NCBI GenBank assembly: GCA_000824785.1
Contig: CCNB01000002.1
Coordinates: 1-64,000, forward strand
Direction: 5' to 3'
DNA: 64,000 nt
DNA from: Mesorhizobium plurifarium
GTDB taxonomy: Bacteria > Pseudomonadota > Alphaproteobacteria > Rhizobiales > Rhizobiaceae
The notes beneath the pieces were generated by a model. The model did no database searches. It had not been told where the DNA came from and saw only the letters and a list, made by a program, of their open reading frames with translations. Position numbers and translations under genes: made by a program. Of this stretch, positions 18,008-27,156 are shown piece by piece. Position 1 is the first letter of the stretch, and every line of letters begins with the position of its first letter.

Positions 18008-18772
18008 TCATGCAGAAACCGCTTCCAGTTTATATGGCGACTGCTTCAAACGACCAAGGAACTCACGAGCGCCATAGCTCAACATATGGTTCGCATGATC
18101 ATAAACGAGCCGAACGCCCTTATCGACGAAGGACCCCACGTCGCTGTGGTTGACGAGCGTGCCGCAGATCTTGCCTGCGTCCACTATCGTTTTGATCGCA
18201 CGATCGACGACTTCTGCAACGGCTTGCGGCTTGTTGCCTTGCTGCCATTCGTAGGTGATGGGCTGAGCGCCGATCGTGAGGGCCAGGTCCCCAGGGGCAA
18301 CCAGATAGGCGTCGACGCCTTCGACGGCCATGATTTGCGGCAAGTTGTTGACTGCCTCGATGGTCTCAATCATCAGGATAAGCAACCGGTCCTGGTGATC
18401 GAATGGCGCGGAGAACCTGAACCGGTCCACGATGCTCTGCGCTACTTTCGCGTCCGACACCAGCGGGATCATCAGACCATCGACACCGCATTCGAGATAC
18501 TTGGTCACCATCCATGGCGAGGGATCTTCCGGCCGCAGGATAGAAACGGCTCCGGACAGACTCGCAGCGCGCGCCATCTCTTCCACCCGTTCCGGACCGG
18601 CCGAACCGTGTTCACAGTCGATGAGGACGGCATCGAACCCGCATTCAGCCAATTTTTCCACCAGGCTCGGCGAGGGATGACTGGAGTGTACCAGGGTGCC
18701 GATGCCCCCGCAGCGGAGTTTTTCTTTTAGCGCGCGAGAAGCCGACAAGTCACGCTTCAGGAATGATGCCAT
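18008..18772 (-). CDS. HpcH/HpaI-family aldolase
   Basis: Class II metal-dependent aldolase of 254 residues in the family of 2-keto-3-deoxy-L-rhamnonate and 4-hydroxy-2-oxoheptanedioate aldolases. Visible motifs include VLIDCEHG, RPEDPSPWMVTKYLECG with the following VDGLMIPLV, MIET (metal glutamate) and VAPGDLA. Such enzymes reversibly cleave 2-keto acids to pyruvate and an aldehyde. It faces the methyltransferase gene and lies downstream of the ABC importer genes on the same strand, so it probably acts on what they bring in. The substrate cannot be told. Confidence 0.85.
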   Translation of the reverse strand: MASFLKRDLSASRALKEKLRCGGIGTLVHSSHPSPSLVEKLAECGFDAVLIDCEHGSAGPERVEEMARAASLSGAVSILRPEDPSPWMVTKYLECGVDGLMIPLVSDAKVAQSIVDRFRFSAPFDHQDRLLILMIETIEAVNNLPQIMAVEGVDAYLVAPGDLALTIGAQPITYEWQQGNKPQAVAEVVDRAIKTIVDAGKICGTLVNHSDVGSFVDKGVRLVYDHANHMLSYGAREFLGRLKQSPYKLEAVSA

Positions 18773-18814
18773 TTGATAACACCTTTGATTGAGGAGTGGT
18801 TGGGGTCAGGACGG

Positions 18815-20083
18815 TCAATGCAATGGCAAGAGATCGGAGACGTCACGTCCCATCTGCTCCAGTGCCTGCTTGGGTGCGACTTTCAGCAAAACCACCGACG
18901 CCAAGTAGTTCTTTATCACGGTGGTGATCTTGACTGAGTTCTCGCCCGGGAACGCTTCCCATGGTCCCATCGCCGACAAGGCCGGGATCAGAGCCTGGAG
19001 GTTGGGACGCGATGCATAATATTGCCGGAGTGCTTCAGTGGTGAGCGCGAGATCGTTGGCCGGCAGATAAGCCGTGCGCGTTGCCACGATCGTCTGCCCC
19101 GCGACACCTGAAGCGAACTTCATGAACTCCCATGCCTTTTGTCGCTGCTCCGGATCCTTGGAGAACATGATGCTGATGGGTCCGGCGGCGGGCAGGTGAC
19201 CGGCTCCATTCGCAACCGGGAACGGCCGCATCGCAATTTGAAACTGCCCTTCGGCGCGCTTGGCGATGGCCGCGTAACTGCTGCTTGACGTACACAGGAT
19301 GCCGATCTGGCCCGCGGAAAATGCCTGTCGTGCCTGATCGCGTGACATGTCCACTCGCGCTTGTCCGCATGCGCCGAAATCCCGCAAAATTCCGAGAGCG
19401 GCGAGCCCTTCGGGCCCGACAAATCCGACGTTGCGTTCGTCATCGGCCAAGATGCGGCCGCCAAACCCATTCAAGAGGCAATGGAACGTCCAGTTGCCGC
19501 CGTTGTCGTACTCCATAAACGCGCCCACGACCTCGCCTTTGCCCATGGCATCGAGTTTGCGGCCCAGCGCCGTGATTGCTTCCCAGGAGTCCGGCGGCTC
19601 GCTGACGCCAATTCGCTTTAAGAGATCGAGGTTATAGAGGATCACCGGCATCGAGACCGCAAAGCCAAGGCCATGCATGCTTGCTCCAAAGCGGCCGATT
19701 CGTGTCACGGCCGGTGAGAAACTTTGTCCCCAACCGGCCTCGTTGCGCTGGTAATCATCCAGGCTTTGCGCAAGCTTTCTGTCGGCGAATACACGAAGAC
19801 AGTTCGGGCTGATGAACAGGACGTCCGGCAGTTCCCCAACCATTGCCGAGCGCAGCACGGTGGTGACGGCGGTCTCATCCTCTCGAATCGAGGTGTCTAT
19901 GTTCAATGCAACGTCATGTCCCGCCTGATAGGCAGCGCCCAGCGCAAAATACATGTCGGCGAATATGGAGGGGAGCGCGACTACGCGCAGCGCATCCGCG
20001 GGCGCCGCGCGCGCGAGAGACCCCGTGGTAAGGAAAATGGACGATGAACCAGCGAGAAAATGGCGCCGCGTGATTTCGGACAT
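18815..20083 (-). CDS. ABC transporter substrate-binding protein, UgpB/MalE-like
   Basis: Periplasmic solute-binding protein of 422 residues with a twin-arginine-like signal (TRRHFLAGSSS, then a hydrophobic stretch and an Ala-rich cleavage region). The fold belongs to the family-1 sugar and glycerol-3-phosphate binding proteins. The start at 20083 has GAGGA upstream. An upstream in-frame extension of 24 residues is rejected because it would mask the signal. It forms a unit with the two permeases and the ATPase to 23092. Confidence 0.85.
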   Translation of the reverse strand: MSEITRRHFLAGSSSIFLTTGSLARAAPADALRVVALPSIFADMYFALGAAYQAGHDVALNIDTSIREDETAVTTVLRSAMVGELPDVLFISPNCLRVFADRKLAQSLDDYQRNEAGWGQSFSPAVTRIGRFGASMHGLGFAVSMPVILYNLDLLKRIGVSEPPDSWEAITALGRKLDAMGKGEVVGAFMEYDNGGNWTFHCLLNGFGGRILADDERNVGFVGPEGLAALGILRDFGACGQARVDMSRDQARQAFSAGQIGILCTSSSSYAAIAKRAEGQFQIAMRPFPVANGAGHLPAAGPISIMFSKDPEQRQKAWEFMKFASGVAGQTIVATRTAYLPANDLALTTEALRQYYASRPNLQALIPALSAMGPWEAFPGENSVKITTVIKNYLASVVLLKVAPKQALEQMGRDVSDLLPLH

Positions 20084-20115
20084 TGGTCGATCCTCATTGT
20101 ATTTGTGAGCTGCGT

Positions 20116-20952
20116 TCATTTCACCGAGCCACCAGTCATTCCCTCCACGAACCACTTCTGCGCGGCCAGGAATGCGATGAGCAAAGGAGCGACGACCAGT
20201 GTCGATGCGGCCATCAATGGGCCGTAGTCATTCCCGGCCTCTTCGTTCTTGAAGGCCATGATCCCGAGCGGCGCAGGCATCAGGTGGCCGTCGCGCACCG
20301 CAATCAGCGGCCAGAAAAGATCGTTCCAGTGAGCGACAACCGAGAAGATGGAAAACGCGATGACGGCAGGCAGCGCCATCGGCACCATGATTTTCCAGAC
20401 GATGGCAAGTTCGGTCAGGCCATCAAGCCGCGCCGCGTGGACAATGTCGTCCGGAATCTTCCTGAAGAATTGGCGGAAGAGAAAAATGCCGAACGGTGAG
20501 ACGACGTAGGGAATAACCAGCGCCAAATAGGTGTTCAGGATACCGAGCTTGTAGCACAGGATGAACAAGGGAAGGGACAGCACCTGGTGCGGCAGAAGCA
20601 ACCCGACGAGAACCATGGCGAAAATGAAATCGCGACCCCAGAACTTGAGCTTGGCCAGAGCGTAAGCGGCCGGCGCGCACACGAGAATTTGTGCTGCCAG
20701 GATCAGAGCGCAGACAAGAAGGCCGTTGCCCATATAGCCCGGCAGAGGCACCGAAGTGATCGCCTTGGCGTAATTGTCGACACCGTAAAATTGTGCCGGA
20801 AGGACCGAGAAGGTCGCCCGAAAAATCTCACCAGGCGATTTGAGCGACAGGCTGACCATCCAAACGAAGGGCACGAGAATGAATGCGGACGTGAGGACCA
20901 GCACGCCGTGGCGCAGGATAGCGGCCGCAGGAGAAAGGCGGATCGCGCTCAT
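20116..20952 (-). CDS. ABC transporter permease, UgpE/MalG-like
   Basis: Inner-membrane permease of 278 residues with six predicted helices. The EAA loop that contacts the ATPase is visible as AARLDGLTELAIVWKIMVP. It overlaps the preceding permease gene by four bases and is followed after 32 bases by the binding-protein gene. Confidence 0.88.
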   Translation of the reverse strand: MSAIRLSPAAAILRHGVLVLTSAFILVPFVWMVSLSLKSPGEIFRATFSVLPAQFYGVDNYAKAITSVPLPGYMGNGLLVCALILAAQILVCAPAAYALAKLKFWGRDFIFAMVLVGLLLPHQVLSLPLFILCYKLGILNTYLALVIPYVVSPFGIFLFRQFFRKIPDDIVHAARLDGLTELAIVWKIMVPMALPAVIAFSIFSVVAHWNDLFWPLIAVRDGHLMPAPLGIMAFKNEEAGNDYGPLMAASTLVVAPLLIAFLAAQKWFVEGMTGGSVK

Positions 20953-21917
20953 TGATAGTGTACCCGTTTGTCCATGCTACGCGCTTGGAGCAGGGTCAGC
21001 GCCACGACGATTGCGAGAAAGACGATGGCGACCGCGGCGCCATAGCCCGCGCGCAAATATTCAAAACTTTCCCGGTAGATCGTGTAGAGCAGCATTTCCG
21101 AGGAGTGGCCCGGGCCGCCTTGGGTCAGGATCTGGACCGTGTCGAAGGTTTCGAAAGCTCTAAGCGCCACAACAATGACGACGAACATGGACACCGGTCC
21201 AAGCATTGGAATGGTGACGGTTCGCAGGCGATCGAGCCAGTGATCGGCCCCGTCAACATCAGCGGCGTCGTATAGATCGAGCGGGATCGACTTCAGCCCC
21301 GCCATGAAGAGCACCATGGCGTAACCGAGATTCTGCCAGATGCCGATAACGGCGAGAACAGGCAGGACCGTCGTTTCGTCGCGCAGCCAGTTGGCGACAG
21401 GTAAACCCAAGGCAGCCAGGCTGTGGTTGACCAGGCCGATGGTGGGATGGAGCAAGGCCTCCCACGAGATCGCCATTGCAGTTGCCGTGGCCATGAAGGG
21501 CAAAAAATGAACTGCGCGATAAAGAGCGCGGCACGAATGGCTGCTCTCTATGAGCAGCGCGATCAAAAGTCCTGCAAGTACGGTTCCTGGAACAACCATC
21601 ACTACATAGACGACAGTATTGATCAGCGACGCTCGAAAACCCTCGTCAAAGATGACTTCGCGGAAGTTTGCGAGGCCGACGAAGGAAAGCGAGCTGGCGC
21701 CGAACTGCCAGTCGCTAAACGCTATGACAAAGACGCCGATAACCGGCAGGAAGAACAGAACGACCAGAAAGACGAGAGCGGGCGCAATAAGTGCCCAACC
21801 CCACATCGCCTCATAGAACGAGTGTCTTCGTGGCAGCGACACGCGCGACGATAGCTTCGCCGCGGCCCCTTCCGCAGGCTGCGCAAGCCGACTGACAGCA
21901 GGCAGGCTTGCGCTCAT
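20949..21917 (-). CDS. ABC transporter permease, UgpA/MalF-like
   Basis: Inner-membrane permease of 322 residues with six helices and an EAA loop (DAADVDGADHWLDRLRTVTIP). The ATG at 21917 overlaps the ATPase stop codon; a longer frame extending 63 residues upstream is rejected. Part of the importer of regions 18.8-23.1 kb. Confidence 0.88.
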   Translation of the reverse strand: MSASLPAVSRLAQPAEGAAAKLSSRVSLPRRHSFYEAMWGWALIAPALVFLVVLFFLPVIGVFVIAFSDWQFGASSLSFVGLANFREVIFDEGFRASLINTVVYVVMVVPGTVLAGLLIALLIESSHSCRALYRAVHFLPFMATATAMAISWEALLHPTIGLVNHSLAALGLPVANWLRDETTVLPVLAVIGIWQNLGYAMVLFMAGLKSIPLDLYDAADVDGADHWLDRLRTVTIPMLGPVSMFVVIVVALRAFETFDTVQILTQGGPGHSSEMLLYTIYRESFEYLRAGYGAAVAIVFLAIVVALTLLQARSMDKRVHYQ

Positions 21918-23092
21918 CAGGCCCACTCCCTCACTGGCGTGGACGGGTTCGTGCGCGAGACGTCTCGCGCACGAACCCGACGACCGTCGCGGTTGAAGAC
22001 GAGCAGCTGGTCCGGCCTGACTGAGACATGCAGCGTCTGTCCGGCGACAATATGGGGCGCGCGCTCGGCGGAAAGCCTGGCTATCAACGGATGCTCGAGG
22101 CCGCACGGGTCGAAATAGACGAACAAATCGGAGCCCATATGCTCGACCATGCGCACCGAGCCGGTGATCACCCCCGGGCCGGGATGTTCAGCAAACTGGA
22201 AAGCCTCTGGGCGGATGCCGACAGTGAACTTGGATCCCGGCGCTATCTCGCAAGCAACCGGAAGGGCGGAGCCTGCAAGATCGACCAAGCCGGGTTCGCG
22301 CATTGTTGCGTCCACCATGTTGATCTTTGGCGATCCGAGGAACTCAGCCACGCGCATGTCGTTCGGATCGGCATAGATCTCCTGGGGCGGGGCAACTTGC
22401 AAAATCTCGCCGTCGCGCATGACTACGACACGATCGGACAGCGTCATCGCTTCCGCCTGGTCGTGCGTCACATAGACAAATGTCACCCCAAGGCGCCTGT
22501 GCAGGTCCTTGATCTCGGCACGCATTTGGACCCTCAGCTTGGCGTCGAGATTGCTGAGCGGCTCGTCCATCAAAAACACGGCAGGATGGCGCACCATGGC
22601 GCGACCGACCGCCACCCGCTGACGTTGTCCGCCGGACAGTTGTCCCGGTCTGCGATTGAGCAGATGCGCAATTCCCAACGCTTCGGCGGTGCGAGAAACC
22701 TCCATCTCGATCCCGCTTATCACCGGCCCGGAGCCTGGTAGCCATCGGCCGATGAGCGGCAGGCGCTGCGCGCGGCTCAGCCGTCGCATTCGCAACGGCA
22801 GGGCGATGTTCGCGGCGACACTCATATGCGGGTAAAGCGCATAGGATTGGAACACCATCGCCACGTCGCGACGCTTCGGGCGTATTCCATCCACCACACG
22901 ACCGCCAATCTCGATGCTGCCCGTATCCTGGACCTCGAGCCCGGCAAGTATGCGCAACAAAGTCGATTTTCCGCATCCCGACGGGCCGAGCAGGGTCAGG
23001 AACTCGCCATCCGCTATCGAGAGCGAAACGTCATGCAGCACCCTTGTGGCCCCGAACGACTTGCGAATATTTCTGATAGCAATCCCACTCAC
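21917..23092 (-). CDS. ABC transporter ATP-binding protein, UgpC/MalK-like
   Basis: ATPase of 391 residues that powers the importer. Motifs: Walker A GPSGCGKSTLLR, signature LSGGQRQRVAVGRA, Walker B VFLMDEPLSNLDAKLR, and the C-terminal TOBE-like regulatory domain with VGIRPEAF. It is the first gene of the minus-strand operon. The importer type handles sugars or glycerol phosphates; with phosphonopyruvate hydrolase nearby, an organophosphonate or related compound is possible. Confidence 0.9.
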   Translation of the reverse strand: MSGIAIRNIRKSFGATRVLHDVSLSIADGEFLTLLGPSGCGKSTLLRILAGLEVQDTGSIEIGGRVVDGIRPKRRDVAMVFQSYALYPHMSVAANIALPLRMRRLSRAQRLPLIGRWLPGSGPVISGIEMEVSRTAEALGIAHLLNRRPGQLSGGQRQRVAVGRAMVRHPAVFLMDEPLSNLDAKLRVQMRAEIKDLHRRLGVTFVYVTHDQAEAMTLSDRVVVMRDGEILQVAPPQEIYADPNDMRVAEFLGSPKINMVDATMREPGLVDLAGSALPVACEIAPGSKFTVGIRPEAFQFAEHPGPGVITGSVRMVEHMGSDLFVYFDPCGLEHPLIARLSAERAPHIVAGQTLHVSVRPDQLLVFNRDGRRVRARDVSRTNPSTPVREWA

Positions 23093-23484
23093 GCGGCCGC
23101 CTCCTCATTCCTCACGCGCGACGACACGGCCAACCGACCTCGTCGCCCCGCACCTCGGATGCAAAGGACGCAGCGCTCAAGCGGTCTAATAGACCAGTCG
23201 TCAAACGTGCCCAACGCATGAAGATCGGGTAATTTGCGCCAGATTTGACGGCGACATGCAATGCGAGCCGTCGGCTCACATTGCACAAAGCAATAAGTAA
23301 GGAACCCAACGCTATTGGGTGGAAATGTCATGCACCCATCCTTGGGCCGGAACTCATGGCCACGCGGTACCGCTGGGACACGACAGTCCGGTGACAAATA
23401 TCGAATAATGTGATGGATGGTCCCAGTTTGGAGATGAATTGCCGTAACGGGATCAGCCCTCAAACTATTTTTCCGGAGCTACCG
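23093..23484. other. Divergent promoter region, ABC operon and LysR gene
   Basis: No gene seen. ACCCAA-CGCTA-TTGGGT at 23304-23320 is a perfect inverted repeat of six bases around five, a good candidate site for the LysR-family regulator encoded immediately to the right. No clear promoter hexamers were assigned. Confidence 0.45.
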
Positions 23485-24393
23485 ATGACGAGCGAAGACG
23501 AAGCAGTGCCTTTGAACGCAATCCGCGCTTTCGTAACGATCGTGCGCGAAGGAAGCCTGACGCGGGCAGCCAACGCATTAGGGACGACGCAGAGCTCAGT
23601 CAGCCGCTATCTGGCCGTTCTGGAAGGATATCTCGGGACAGACTTGATGGAACGGCGGGGCAGGCGAAGCGAACTGACCGAGTTTGGAAGATTATTCGCC
23701 AACACTGTCTCGGAGCCGCTCGATACAGTGTGCTTCACCGCTCAAAGAATGCGGCGGCGAACCCGACCGAACGCCAACCGGATTGTCGTGCGCACATCAC
23801 TTTCGACTTTTGCCTATTCGTTCTTGATCCCAAATCTTCAGGCATTCTCCACCGAAATGGGCGGCGTGATGGTCGACGTGATCAGTTCGCTTTCGCTGCC
23901 GACATCCACCGACGATTTCGACATCTTGATTACACGCGACCTTTCGGTCGTCGAACCTGCCGATCATTGGGAAATCTACAACGAGCAACTCGTGTGTGTG
24001 GGCTCTCCAAATCACATAGCGGGCAAAAGTCTTTCGGTCGTTCGCTCCATGCCGATAATCAACGTCACATCTCGTCCCGACATACTCCCCACCTGGCTGA
24101 GAGGAATGAATCTGACATCAAGGGATATCAAGTCGGGCGCGCGATACGATCACAACTACCTTGCGCTGCCTGCCGTCATGACAGGAAAAAGCCTTCTTGT
24201 AGCGCCCGAGATCATCGTCAGCGACCTGGTGCGCACTGGCGCTTTGAATGTGGTGCCGGGATCGCTCACGCCAAGCGGTATGCAATACCGGGCCTATGCG
24301 GTCGACCGCTCTGACAATCCCGAACTCGCTCGCGCCTTTTGCCGGTGGTTGGCTCGACTGTGTAAGAAGGCGGCGATTTCGGAGGCTCGCTAA
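23485..24393 (+). CDS. LysR-family transcriptional regulator
   Basis: Regulator of 302 residues. The N-terminal winged helix is clear (AIRAFVTIVREGSLTRAANAL, TQSSVSRYLAVLE), followed by a substrate-sensing domain. The start at 23485 has GGAG at about 10 bases; an ATG 75 bases upstream is less likely. Divergent from the importer and upstream of phosphonopyruvate hydrolase, it probably controls both. The effector is unknown. Confidence 0.88.
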   Translation: MTSEDEAVPLNAIRAFVTIVREGSLTRAANALGTTQSSVSRYLAVLEGYLGTDLMERRGRRSELTEFGRLFANTVSEPLDTVCFTAQRMRRRTRPNANRIVVRTSLSTFAYSFLIPNLQAFSTEMGGVMVDVISSLSLPTSTDDFDILITRDLSVVEPADHWEIYNEQLVCVGSPNHIAGKSLSVVRSMPIINVTSRPDILPTWLRGMNLTSRDIKSGARYDHNYLALPAVMTGKSLLVAPEIIVSDLVRTGALNVVPGSLTPSGMQYRAYAVDRSDNPELARAFCRWLARLCKKAAISEAR

Positions 24394-24510
24394 CATCGCA
24401 TTCGGCTATGGAAAGGTCTCAAAAATCGATCGATCCGTTTGATTGCCAACGACGTCGCCGAATACAGGGGGCAGTCATTCGATCATTCGTCGATTCCAGA
24501 GGCGTGCAAG

Positions 24511-25431
24511 ATGCTGCAAACTGGTCAAAGCCCCAAGCACATCTCCCGAGCCTCCACGCTGACGAGCAGGGCATCTCTGCGAGCCCATATCTGCGCCGGC
24601 CGTCTGGCCCACGTCATGGCGGCGCACAGTCCCTTGTCGGCAATCCTGGCCGAGGAGGCAGGCTTCGATGGCATCTGGGCCTCCGGATTCGAACTTTCCG
24701 CTCTTTATGGACTGCCCGATGCAAGCCTTGTCTCCATGACCCGGCACCTCGACATGGTTCGTTCGATGGCCGAGCAATCATCGCTGCCGATCATAGCTGA
24801 TATCGACACCGGCTTCGGCAACGCCATCAACGTGATCTACGCCATCGAGCAATACCAGCGTGCGGGCGCCGCCGCGGTCGTCATTGAAGACAAGGCCTTT
24901 CCAAAGGTGACGAGCCTCCTGGCGGATGGTCGCCAGGAACTCATCCGGACCGAGGAATTCGCGGGAAAAATTCGGGCGGCCGTTGCCACGCGAATAGACG
25001 CGGACTTTCTCGTCATTGCGCGCACTGAAGCGCTGATCGCCGGACTGGGTGAAGCCGAGGCCTTGAAGCGGGCCAGGGCGTATGAAAAAGCTGGCGCCGA
25101 CATGATCTTGATCCACTCCAAACGGAAGGTGCCCGACGAGGTCGAAAGTTTTGTGCGAGCCTGGCGCGGCGAAGTTCCGATAGTCATCGTGCCGACAGCC
25201 TATCCGGAAATGAACGAGGCGCGCATCCGCGCGCTCGGCAAGATTGCGATGGTGATCTATGGCAATCATGCCATTCGGGCAGCGGTCACCGCCATGAAGG
25301 ACGTCTTTGCCCGCATCCGCGCCGACGGCGGTATTCACCGCATCGACTCCGAAATCGTGCCGGTGGAGGAAATCTTCCGACTGCAGAAAATGGACACCGT
25401 CAAAGCCAACGAGGATCGGTTTCTGTGGTGA
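24511..25431 (+). CDS. pphA: Phosphonopyruvate hydrolase
   Basis: PEP-mutase-superfamily enzyme of 306 residues. It closely resembles the Variovorax phosphonopyruvate hydrolase from memory: MAAHSPL, IADIDTGFGNA, EDKAFPKVTSL, DGRQELIR, IPTAYPE-like PTAYPEMN, and IYGNHAIRAAV. The loop EDKAFPKVTSL replaces the mutase-type Asn with Thr, as in the hydrolase. It splits phosphonopyruvate into pyruvate and phosphate. Start chosen at the ATG with AGAGG upstream; a TTG at 24439 is rejected. Its substrate is the product of the PEP mutase 12 kb away. Confidence 0.85.
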   Translation: MLQTGQSPKHISRASTLTSRASLRAHICAGRLAHVMAAHSPLSAILAEEAGFDGIWASGFELSALYGLPDASLVSMTRHLDMVRSMAEQSSLPIIADIDTGFGNAINVIYAIEQYQRAGAAAVVIEDKAFPKVTSLLADGRQELIRTEEFAGKIRAAVATRIDADFLVIARTEALIAGLGEAEALKRARAYEKAGADMILIHSKRKVPDEVESFVRAWRGEVPIVIVPTAYPEMNEARIRALGKIAMVIYGNHAIRAAVTAMKDVFARIRADGGIHRIDSEIVPVEEIFRLQKMDTVKANEDRFLW

Positions 25432-25790
25432 TGTCACAAGAGCTGCCTTCAAACCCGGACCATCGAAAATAGGTCTGAGGATGACCTCCTGATGCAGCCA
25501 AGTTCGTCCGTTTCTGGATTTTCAGTGTCGGGTTCGAGGTGCCGAGCCCATTTCCGTTTTGAGTTGCGGGCACTGGGCTTCAGGCGCCCGCGTGTCTCTC
25601 GCGGAAACGGATTTTTCGATGCCATGGCGTGCGACCGAGTTTTGTTGTCTTTCCATCCATGGAACTCGGGCTGCTGCATGGTTCGGCGCCACCATCGTGC
25701 GCGCAGGCGCCGCTTGGCCAGCTACTTTTCGCGCGACGTATGCGTCGCAAGGTGCCCTATGGCAAATGAGGAAATGGAGGTGTCGCCGAA
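25432..25790. other. Interval without a recognised gene
   Basis: Open frames cross here, but no protein looks conserved and none has a convincing start. It marks the junction between the metabolic genes and the ICE transfer-control genes. Confidence 0.45.
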
Positions 25791-26039
25791 TTGGAAATTT
25801 TCGAAAGGCTTGAAGCGTTGGTCGATGCGCCGGGCGCCGAAACCATCAATGAGGCACGCTCAATGCTGCGCCAGTTCGAGTCGGTCGTGACTGCCGACGC
25901 GATCCACCAATTCTTGCTGGATCTGATGACCTTGGTGTTTGTGGTGGACGCTGCTCCTCAAAATTATCACGCGCCGGTGCGCAAGCTCGTCAAGGTCCGG
26001 CTGGCAGTGCTCAAGATGCTTGGCGAAGCCTCGGCTTGA
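25791..26039 (+). CDS. Small hypothetical protein upstream of traR
   Basis: An 82-residue acidic-then-helical protein (MEIFERLEALVDAPGAETIN) with no domain I recognise. It would start at TTG with GGAGG about nine bases upstream. The composition is protein-like. It is 300 bases upstream of traR on the same strand. Function unknown. Confidence 0.45.
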   Translation: MEIFERLEALVDAPGAETINEARSMLRQFESVVTADAIHQFLLDLMTLVFVVDAAPQNYHAPVRKLVKVRLAVLKMLGEASA

Positions 26040-26343
26040 GCATCGCCTGTCGCTTGGCGCAAGCGCTATCAGCCGGATGGCGAAACGGCTGAAAATCCGT
26101 CGCTGGAGCACCTTGAATGGCGCGGGCCACGGATCCGGTGTCATTGCCTGTCGGTTCGAATTGGATGCTGAAGAGACTCGAATCGCTGTTCTCCCATCAT
26201 TGGAATGCCAACCGGAAGGTGACGGACTGGCGATCGCGTAACGCGCCGTGCCGCCGAACTTGGCCACGTCACCTTGGCAATCTGCCCGCCGGCTTCCGCG
26301 ACTCCGAATGCCGCGCGGCCCAAGAGGCTGGGGATGACTAGGC
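26040..26343. other. Interval upstream of traR, nothing recognised
   Basis: No gene, lux-type box or hairpin was recognised in this 304-base stretch. Short frames in it look like chance. Confidence 0.45.
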
Positions 26344-27069
26344 ATGCAATTTGTCTTCGAGACCTTTCTGGAGCAGCTTTCCGAAAGCGTCGATGAGACG
26401 GATTTCCGTGACGCGATGGCGCGTGCTGCCGCGGCATTCGATCTCGTCAAATTCGCCTATCTGTGCCTGCCGCCACGGGCGCCGGGAAAGCCAAGGCTGA
26501 TCTCGAACTATCCGCCACGCTGGACCGCTCATTACCTGAGCAACCACTATCACGCCATCGATCCGGTGATCGCGCGGGCGCAGGGCTGCCAATGCCCGTT
26601 TCTGTGGGGGCTTCACTACAGCCGAACCGGCCTGTCGGATTTCGAGCAGAAGCTCTTCGACGAGGCGGCCGCGTTCGGCATCCGCTGCGGTTTGACCATC
26701 CCGATCCTCGACAAGCGGGGCAACGTCGCCGCCATGAGCTTTGCCGCCGACGGGCTCAGTCCGGCCCTCCTGCGGGTGAGCGAGCGCTACCAAGAGGCAT
26801 TTCGCTTCATGGCGACCTGCTTTCATATCTGCGTCCGCCGCAAGCTCTCCGCCGATCGGGTGGTCAACGGCGTGCAGCTGACGCCGCGCGAGTATGAATG
26901 CCTGGAATGGGCCGCGCAGGGCAAATCCGCACGCGATATCGCCTCGATTGTTGGCATCAGGCGCCGCACCGCCTCCTTTCACCTGGAGAACGCCAGGAAG
27001 AAGCTTGGTCTGCGCACCCGCATGCAGGCCGTGGCGCAATTCTCAGCCGCCAGAACGGGTCTCGGCTGA
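26344..27069 (+). CDS. traR: TraR, LuxR-family quorum-sensing activator
   Basis: Regulator of 241 residues. The N-terminal half binds an acyl-homoserine lactone (HYHAIDPVIARAQ and CPFLWG contain the usual Tyr/Asp/Trp contacts). The C-terminal half is a LuxR helix-turn-helix (LTPREYECLEWAAQGKSARD, then RRRTASFHLENARKKLG). In Mesorhizobium ICEs TraR with its signal activates the traI-fseA operon and so excision and transfer. A perfect tra box lies eight bases downstream, ahead of traI. Confidence 0.9.
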   Translation: MQFVFETFLEQLSESVDETDFRDAMARAAAAFDLVKFAYLCLPPRAPGKPRLISNYPPRWTAHYLSNHYHAIDPVIARAQGCQCPFLWGLHYSRTGLSDFEQKLFDEAAAFGIRCGLTIPILDKRGNVAAMSFAADGLSPALLRVSERYQEAFRFMATCFHICVRRKLSADRVVNGVQLTPREYECLEWAAQGKSARDIASIVGIRRRTASFHLENARKKLGLRTRMQAVAQFSAARTGLG

Positions 27070-27076
27070 CCAGGCA

Positions 27077-27094
27077 CCTGTACCGCTGTACAGG
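27077..27094 (+). promoter_or_regulatory. tra box (lux-type operator) of traI
   Basis: CCTGTAC-CGCT-GTACAGG is a perfect 18-base inverted repeat, the form of a LuxR/TraR binding site. It lies 63 bases upstream of the traI start, between traR and traI, as expected for positive autoregulation. Confidence 0.85.
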
Positions 27095-27156
27095 CTGCTT
27101 CGGCCTGGCGCTTGGCCTCCAATGGCAGGGTCAATCCTGCCAGGAGGCCTATAATC

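Noticed and set aside
17573..18730. A 385-residue plus-strand frame across the methyltransferase end and the aldolase
   Set aside because: It overlaps two well-supported genes and its translation resembles no protein.
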